Of a stretch of DNA of 39,297 nt, positions 35,219-39,297 are shown piece after piece. Position numbers and translations under genes: made by a program. How positions within the stretch are numbered: the first letter of the stretch is position 1; every line of letters begins with the position of its first letter. This DNA comes from CAZUGO01 sp964619935. GTDB taxonomy: Bacteria > Planctomycetota > Phycisphaerae > UBA1845 > CAIVHJ01. The notes under the pieces are model-generated. The model did no database searches, was not told the DNA's origin, and saw only the letters and a program-made list of their open reading frames with translations. Where the stretch lies: assembly GCA_964619935.1 (NCBI GenBank), contig CAZUGO010000080.1:1-39297 (forward strand), written 5' to 3'.

Positions 35219-37072
35219 TCAACGACGCTTGGCGGCGACGTCGGGGGGTTCCGCCGTCGGCAAGGTGAACGTGAAGGTACTGCCCGCGCCAGGCGTCGAG
35301 TCGACCCAGATCGTTCCCTTGTGGGCACGAACGATTTCCTTGCAGATCGCCAGACCCAGCCCCGTACCGCCCACGCTCTGGGCCCTCTTGACCTGTACGA
35401 ACTTCTCGAAGATGCGGCTTTGATACTCCGGCGGGATGCCTTCGCCGTCGTCCGAAACGGAGATGTGGACCCACGGGCCGACATGCCGGGCCGAGACCGT
35501 GATCCTGCTCTTGGCGTACCGCAGGGCGTTGGCAATCAGGTTGGTCAGCACCCAGGTAATCTTGTTCGCGTCTGCCAGGACCTCGGGCACGCCTTCGGGC
35601 ATGTCAGTGGTCAGCTCAATCCGCTTTTGGTCCGCTTGCTCCGCGAAGACGCCGACGGCCTTCTCCGCCAGGACACGCGGCAGCATGCGGTCGAACTCCA
35701 GTCCCACCTTGCCGGACTCGATCTTGGACAGGTCCAGCAGATCGCTGATGAGGCTCTTGAGGCGGGCAAGCTCCTCGCTGGCGGCGTCGAGCAGTTGCTT
35801 GTGCTTGGCGTCCAGCTTGTCGGCCGCGCCTTCCCGGAGCAATGCGATACTCATGCCGAGGCTTTGCAGCGGCGTCTTGAGTTCGTGCGAGGCGGTCATC
35901 AGGAACTCGCTTTTCATGCGGTCCAGTTCCTTCAATCGGGTCACGTCGCGCAGCAGCAGGACCACGCCCAGCATCCCCCCGCTTTTCGAGACCACCGGGG
36001 TGATGTCGAACAGATAGTGCTTGATGGCCTCGCCCTCGCCGATGGAGAGAATGTTCTGGCCCTCCTCGACCTGCGGCGGCTGACCCGATTCAGCCGTCTG
36101 CTTCATCAACTCGAAGAGGGGTTCGTTCCGGACCACCTCCAGGAAGTGCTGCTCCGCGGCCGCTTCGGGATCGACACCCAGGATTCGACCGGCCTGCGGG
36201 TTCACCCGAGTCACCCGGAGCCCGGCGTCCACCACCACCACGCCGTCTTCGATGCTCCGCAGCACCGCGTCGCTCTTTTGCCGTTCGGCGACGATCTGCT
36301 CGACGTTCATGCGGTGGTAGCTACCGAGCTGGGTGGCCATCGTGTTGAAGCCTTGAGCCAGCCGGGCAAGTTCGTCCGAGCCCGTCGCCGGCACCCTGAC
36401 CTCATAGTTGCCCCCGGCCAGGGTCTCGGTTGCATCCATCATCTGCCGGATCGGACGAACCAGCCGCTTGCTGAGCAGCAGACTGAAGGCCAGCCCCAAG
36501 CCGATTGCGACGGCGGCGACTGTTGTGGTGGACCAGATGGCGGTATGGGCGACGCCTTGGGTCCGCTGGCTGGCGAGGAACATCGTATCGTGGTTCATTT
36601 CTCGCAGCCGCACGGCTTGGTCCCGGACGCGCGTAAACGACGGCAGCACCGCCTCGTGGTAGAACGCGCCGGCCGGTTGCGGCGACGACGTCTTCATCTC
36701 ACGGAGTTTCGAGAAGCTGACAAGATACGCCGAGTAGCCCGACTCGATGGCAGCCAGAACATCGGCCTCGCCGGGGATGGTCACGTTGTCCTTCGCCCGC
36801 CCAAGCCACTGCAGGAAGTGGTTCTCGTTCGCGCGGAACTGAACCAGCCCTTCGTCGTCGTAGTCGAGCATCACCAGCAGCGTGGCCGAGTCTTGACGCT
36901 CGATGGCGTCGATCATGTTTTCGGCGGCCAGGATGCTGGTGTAGTTCTCCCTCAGGATGGCGTGACTGGCCTGCCCCAAGCCGACCAGGTTGAGCACCGC
37001 CCAGATCACCACCACCGCCATCAGCGCCAGCGTGATCCCGTAGCCGACCAGGATGCTCTTGCGTAGCGGCAC
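35219..37072 (-). CDS. Membrane sensor histidine kinase (TM-sensor-TM-HAMP-PAS-HisKA-HATPase)
   Basis: 617 residues from a GTG start at 37072 (MPLRKSILVGYG). TM1 lies at ~8-32. An extracytoplasmic helical sensor region (~35-180) is followed by TM2 (~185-208), a HAMP domain (~208-262), a PAS domain (~270-370), HisKA with phospho-acceptor H396 in SHELKTPLQSL, and HATPase_c with the N-box (NALRYAKSRI), G1 (DDGEGIPPE) and G2 (GTGLGLAICKEIV). Overall it resembles KinB/NtrY-like kinases. It is the first gene of the operon with receiver-TPR, two TrkA proteins and TrkH. The context suggests sensing linked to K+ or osmotic balance, but the signal itself cannot be inferred from the sensor sequence. Confidence 0.93.
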   Translation of the reverse strand: MPLRKSILVGYGITLALMAVVVIWAVLNLVGLGQASHAILRENYTSILAAENMIDAIERQDSATLLVMLDYDDEGLVQFRANENHFLQWLGRAKDNVTIPGEADVLAAIESGYSAYLVSFSKLREMKTSSPQPAGAFYHEAVLPSFTRVRDQAVRLREMNHDTMFLASQRTQGVAHTAIWSTTTVAAVAIGLGLAFSLLLSKRLVRPIRQMMDATETLAGGNYEVRVPATGSDELARLAQGFNTMATQLGSYHRMNVEQIVAERQKSDAVLRSIEDGVVVVDAGLRVTRVNPQAGRILGVDPEAAAEQHFLEVVRNEPLFELMKQTAESGQPPQVEEGQNILSIGEGEAIKHYLFDITPVVSKSGGMLGVVLLLRDVTRLKELDRMKSEFLMTASHELKTPLQSLGMSIALLREGAADKLDAKHKQLLDAASEELARLKSLISDLLDLSKIESGKVGLEFDRMLPRVLAEKAVGVFAEQADQKRIELTTDMPEGVPEVLADANKITWVLTNLIANALRYAKSRITVSARHVGPWVHISVSDDGEGIPPEYQSRIFEKFVQVKRAQSVGGTGLGLAICKEIVRAHKGTIWVDSTPGAGSTFTFTLPTAEPPDVAAKRR

Positions 37073-37377
37073 GTCGCGGCCCCACCAAAAGCGACGTGGC
37101 CGCTGCTCCGATCCCGGCCTGAATCCGTCGCCTGCGTCGACATTGTCCGCATCTGGCGCTGTTGTGCAAGCAACTGCGTCCGGTAGCGTGTCGCTGGCGT
37201 CCTGTCGCTGGCGTCCAGTTGAGGAAGGGGCTGGTCTGGATTACGCCGAGAGTCCCTCAATTCGTCCCGGGACTGGAAAGCACATCTCTTCGCCGAGAGG
37301 GCCGCCTTGAAGCGGATGCGATCCCGTTCGTTCAGCGGACACAGACGAATCGTGACTGTGTTCGCGGGAGGGGAGGC
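37073..37377. other. Intergenic region upstream of the Trk two-component operon
   Basis: About 305 bp between the histidine kinase start and the small plus-strand ORF at 37378. It must contain the promoter of the minus-strand operon, but no clear hexamers were found. It holds an exact tandem repeat at 37189-37216. Short frames here have no support. Confidence 0.4.
37189..37216. repeat. Tandem direct repeat, 2 x 14 bp
   Basis: The 14-mer TGTCGCTGGCGTCC occurs twice without a gap, about 117 bp upstream of the histidine kinase start. Two adjacent identical copies spaced 14 bp apart could be a regulator-binding site or a simple slippage duplication. Confidence 0.8.
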
Positions 37378-37530
37378 ATGAGGCAAGCCTCGTTCGAGGA
37401 GGCTTTCGCCGAGCATGTGGCCGGCCTGCAACGGCGTCGCGGCCGCGACACGATGTGCAGGCGGCTTACCGTGACAACACTGATCGTGCTCGCTCTGCTG
37501 TGGGCTGCAAAGCAGTTCGCGTTTGGCTAA
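37378..37530 (+). CDS. Possible small membrane peptide (50 residues)
   Basis: ATG at 37378 is directly preceded by a purine-rich GGGAGGGGAGG, a strong if closely spaced ribosome site. The peptide has a basic amphipathic first half (MRQASFEEAFAEHVAGLQRRRG) and one hydrophobic segment near the C-terminus (LTVTTLIVLALLWAAKQFAFG). No family is recognised. Support is limited to the Shine-Dalgarno and the transmembrane-like composition. Confidence 0.4.
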   Translation: MRQASFEEAFAEHVAGLQRRRGRDTMCRRLTVTTLIVLALLWAAKQFAFG

Positions 37531-37559
37531 ACGAGGATGCGGAGTCGGAAGGGAGCGCG

Positions 37560-37757
37560 TTATGGCTTGGAGGGGGGCGGGGAGGTCTTTGGAGAGGGGG
37601 CGATGACGACCGTTCCGTTCTTTGCGACGTAGACGGGAAGCCCCGCCTCGTGGAGTCGGGCGACCTCGCGGCGGATGGCCTTCTTGAAGCCCTCGCGAAT
37701 GGCCCTTCGTCGCTCATCGGGAGTTGTCGGCTCAGGTTGGTTCATCGGCTGCCTCAC
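37560..37757 (-). CDS. Small partner protein of a zeta-toxin-type kinase (putative antitoxin-like ORF)
   Basis: 65 residues (or 61 from the ATG at 37745). It is charged, with RRAIREGFKKAIRREVARLHEAGLPVYVAKNGTVV. Short proteins with a helix followed by a GxPxxVxxxGxVV strand commonly sit next to zeta-toxin-like kinase genes, where they are candidate antitoxins, though this role is not established from sequence. Its start overlaps the end of the truncated zeta gene by 26 bp, showing that the two were co-transcribed before the toxin gene was broken. Confidence 0.6.
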   Translation of the reverse strand: MRQPMNQPEPTTPDERRRAIREGFKKAIRREVARLHEAGLPVYVAKNGTVVIAPSPKTSPPPSKP

Positions 37758-38077
37758 GTTGAATTCGCTCGTAAGTGACCGGGGCGAACACGGTCGGGCT
37801 CACCCCCTGGCCGCCTTCGGCAATGACGACCGGCTCCTCTCCTGAATTATCGCACAAGGTCCACTCGTCGGCCAGCGGCTGGTAGAGGCGGACGAAGTTT
37901 CTGAGGCCTCGCCAGTAGCGACGCTCGATCACGCCGGCGGGCACGTCGTGGCCGCCCTGCCGGACGCGAGCTGCAACGCGGGAGCGGGCAAGCGCGACGC
38001 TCGAAAGCCAGATGAAGACGATGTGGACGAGGTAGCCCTCGGCTCGAGCCTCCCTGAGGAAGGGGGCGTAGTGATCT
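37732..38077 (-). pseudogene. Zeta-toxin-family kinase, 5'-truncated at the IS element
   Basis: About 112 C-terminal residues remain. YAPFLREARAEGYLVHIVFIWL, ARVRQGGHDVPAGVIERRYWRGLRNF, YQPLADEWTLCDNSG and the IAEGG end match the C-terminal half of zeta-toxin/AAA-type small kinases (UDP-N-acetylglucosamine kinases in the PezT/zeta group). The N-terminal half with the Walker A P-loop and catalytic Asp is missing: the frame runs into the IS3 element's end near 38078, and the apparent GTG start (38085) lies in IS sequence. The remaining fragment cannot be an active kinase. Whether the 5' part survives beyond the IS lies outside the window. Confidence 0.75.
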
Positions 38078-38146
38078 TGCCCCACAAATTGGACACGAAC
38101 CCCTCTTTGAAAGGTTCAATTTGATATCCTTACCGAGGAGGTTCCA

Positions 38147-38419
38147 ATGGGCCGGAGATTTGGTCAAGCCTTTAAAGACGAAGCCGTTAAGCTGGTAGAA
38201 GTCAACGGTGTGAAGGTTCACCAGGCCGCATCAGAATTAGGCATTGGTCGATCGACCCTTGAGAAATGGCTTCGAGAATATCGCAATTCTGAATCCAAGG
38301 GCTTGAGCGCCGGTGAAAAGAGTGAGCTGAAACAGTTGCGTGAAGAAAACCGCAAGCTCAAGCTTGAAAAAGAGCTCTTAAAAAAAGCGACGGTATACTT
38401 CGCCAAGCACTCGGAGTGA
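38147..38419 (+). CDS. IS3-family transposase OrfA (HTH protein)
   Basis: 90 residues; ATG with a strong GAGGAGG site. An N-terminal helix-turn-helix (FKDEAVKLVEVNGVKVHQAASELGIGRSTLEKWLREY) binds the IS ends. The C-terminal leucine-zipper-like coiled coil (LKQLREENRKLKLEKELLKKATVYF) mediates dimerisation. The TGA stop overlaps the OrfB frame by one base step. Confidence 0.93.
   Translation: MGRRFGQAFKDEAVKLVEVNGVKVHQAASELGIGRSTLEKWLREYRNSESKGLSAGEKSELKQLREENRKLKLEKELLKKATVYFAKHSE
38380..38387 (+). promoter_or_regulatory. Programmed -1 frameshift slippery site (A7G)
   Basis: The codons TTA AAA AAA GCG of OrfA form an A AAA AAA G slippery heptamer. A -1 slip here leads directly into the OrfB frame (…SDGILRQALGVRCGFIAAH…), producing the OrfAB fusion transposase typical of IS3 elements. 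Confidence 0.75.
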
Positions 38420-39297
38420 GGTGCGGATTCATCGCCGCCCATGCGAATGCAGCGCTGAGCACCCGTGAACTGTGCTCGTTACTGAGTGTAGCCCGGTCCA
38501 GCTATTACGAGTGGCATTGTCAAGCCACCAGGCGTGAACTGACAGCCGCCGAGGAATCGAGATTGCTGATACAAATCAGAAAGATCTTTTATGACAGTCA
38601 GCAAACCTACGGGAGTCCGCGGGTCTGGAGGCAACTGCTCAGAGACGGTATTGCGTGCAGCCGCAGACAAGTGGCCCGGATCATGCGTAAAAACGGCCTG
38701 ATATCGGTGCATTTCAAGCGAAAACGCAAGTTTGTTGCCACGACCGACTCCGGTGCAACGAGCGCGCCGGCACCGGACCTGCTGAAGCAGGATTTCGGAA
38801 CGACCGCGCCCAATCAGAAATGGGTTGGGGATGTGACCTATATCTACACGGCTGAAGGCTGGGCTTATCTGGCCAATGTCATTGATCTGTTTTCAAGAAA
38901 AATTGTGGGTTACGCCATCGGCGCCAGGAACAATGCGCAGTTGACCTGTGCCGCGTTTAAGATGGCCGTGCTCAGACGGCAACAGCCCAGGCAGCTCATC
39001 TATCATTCGGATCGCGGATCGAATTATGCGTGCTCAGAGTTCAAGGAGCTATTGCTTGCAAATAGAATAAGGCCAAGTATGAGCCGGCGAGGGAATTGTT
39101 ATGACAATGCCGTTGCCGAATCGTTCTTTCACACGATCAAGGTTGAATTGATTACCAGGACAGCCTATAAATCGCGACTGGCTGTTTTAAGCAGTGTTAC
39201 GGACTGGATCGAGCATTTTTACAATACCCAACGAATGCATTCGGCGATTGGGTACTGCTCGCCGGTTGAATTCGAACGAATGCACGCCGATTCTACG
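38416..39297 (+). CDS. IS3-family transposase OrfB (DDE integrase), partial at window end
   Basis: At least 294 codons, open to the window edge. The frame lies -1 relative to OrfA, so translation is probably as an OrfAB fusion; a GTG at 38416 could serve as a free start. An N-terminal HTH_21-like region (QQTYGSPRVWRQLLRDGIACSRRQVARIM) precedes the rve integrase core with the catalytic triad: Asp in NQKWVGDVTYI, Asp in YHSDRGSNY and Glu in NCYDNAVAESFFHTIK. The late block YNTQRMHSAIGYCSPVEFE is the usual IS3 C-terminus, so only a few residues are missing. The core appears intact and potentially active. Confidence 0.93.
   Translation, partial: MRCGFIAAHANAALSTRELCSLLSVARSSYYEWHCQATRRELTAAEESRLLIQIRKIFYDSQQTYGSPRVWRQLLRDGIACSRRQVARIMRKNGLISVHFKRKRKFVATTDSGATSAPAPDLLKQDFGTTAPNQKWVGDVTYIYTAEGWAYLANVIDLFSRKIVGYAIGARNNAQLTCAAFKMAVLRRQQPRQLIYHSDRGSNYACSEFKELLLANRIRPSMSRRGNCYDNAVAESFFHTIKVELITRTAYKSRLAVLSSVTDWIEHFYNTQRMHSAIGYCSPVEFERMHADST

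Larger units (their letters stand above)
38078..39297 (+). mobile_element. IS3-family insertion sequence, right end beyond the window
   Basis: An OrfA/OrfB transposase pair with an intervening frameshift site, and base composition clearly lower in GC than the surrounding chromosome. The left end is placed near 38078 (TGCCCCACAAATTGGACACG), where homology to the zeta gene stops; a start at about 38090 is also possible. The right inverted repeat and any target duplication lie beyond 39297. Confidence 0.8.

Noticed and set aside
37732..38085. Complete 117-residue protein starting at GTG 38085
   Set aside because: The first codons are IS3 end sequence; similarity to zeta kinases starts abruptly mid-domain, so it is a truncated pseudogene.

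Overview
The window looks like chromosomal DNA of a planctomycete, most likely a member or relative of the Phycisphaerae. The DNA is GC-rich. Five large secreted proteins share a dockerin-like tail (motif AADLALLLGAWG) that ends in Trp-Gly-Pro/Thr-Cys at or next to the C-terminus. FG-GAP/VCBS, ASPIC/UnbV, DHOR cytochrome and serine/threonine kinase genes are all common in that phylum. The assignment rests on protein style only; there is no rRNA in the window.

Left arm (about 300-16400, all minus strand): an export-rich block. It holds a di-heme DHOR-type cytochrome, two paralogous FG-GAP proteins, a very large FG-GAP + ASPIC/UnbV + TlpA-thioredoxin protein, an endonuclease/exonuclease/phosphatase-fold protein and a lamin-tail-like repeat protein. 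All but the FG-GAP/thioredoxin protein end in the dockerin-like tail, and strong hairpins follow most of their stop codons. The FG-GAP/UnbV/thioredoxin gene is the most striking object. Its reading frame (10904 to 7845) is interrupted by exactly one in-frame TGA at 9149-9147, followed at the right distance by a hairpin that fits the bacterial SECIS pattern. I read it as a candidate selenoprotein of about 1019 residues.

Middle (16796-31707): a tRNA-Gln(CUG) on the minus strand, then a mainly plus-strand housekeeping and signalling run. This contains a Ser/Thr protein kinase, a class II aldolase-like protein, TilS (tRNA-Ile lysidine synthetase), a secreted TPR metallopeptidase-like protein, a MazG-like pyrophosphohydrolase and an FHA-GAF-SpoIIE/PP2C phosphatase. 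A P1B heavy-metal ATPase follows on the minus strand, then a secreted HEAT-repeat protein with an embedded receiver-like domain, a small secreted protein on the minus strand, and a GAF-sigma54 activator.

Right arm (31810-37072, minus strand): a compact operon in the order sensor histidine kinase, receiver-TPR protein, two TrkA-type proteins, TrkH. It apparently couples two-component sensing to K+ uptake.

Right edge (37378-39297): a small putative membrane peptide, the remains of a zeta-toxin-type kinase gene with its small partner ORF, and an IS3-family element of visibly lower GC. The IS end abuts the truncated toxin gene, and the element runs off the window inside its transposase.
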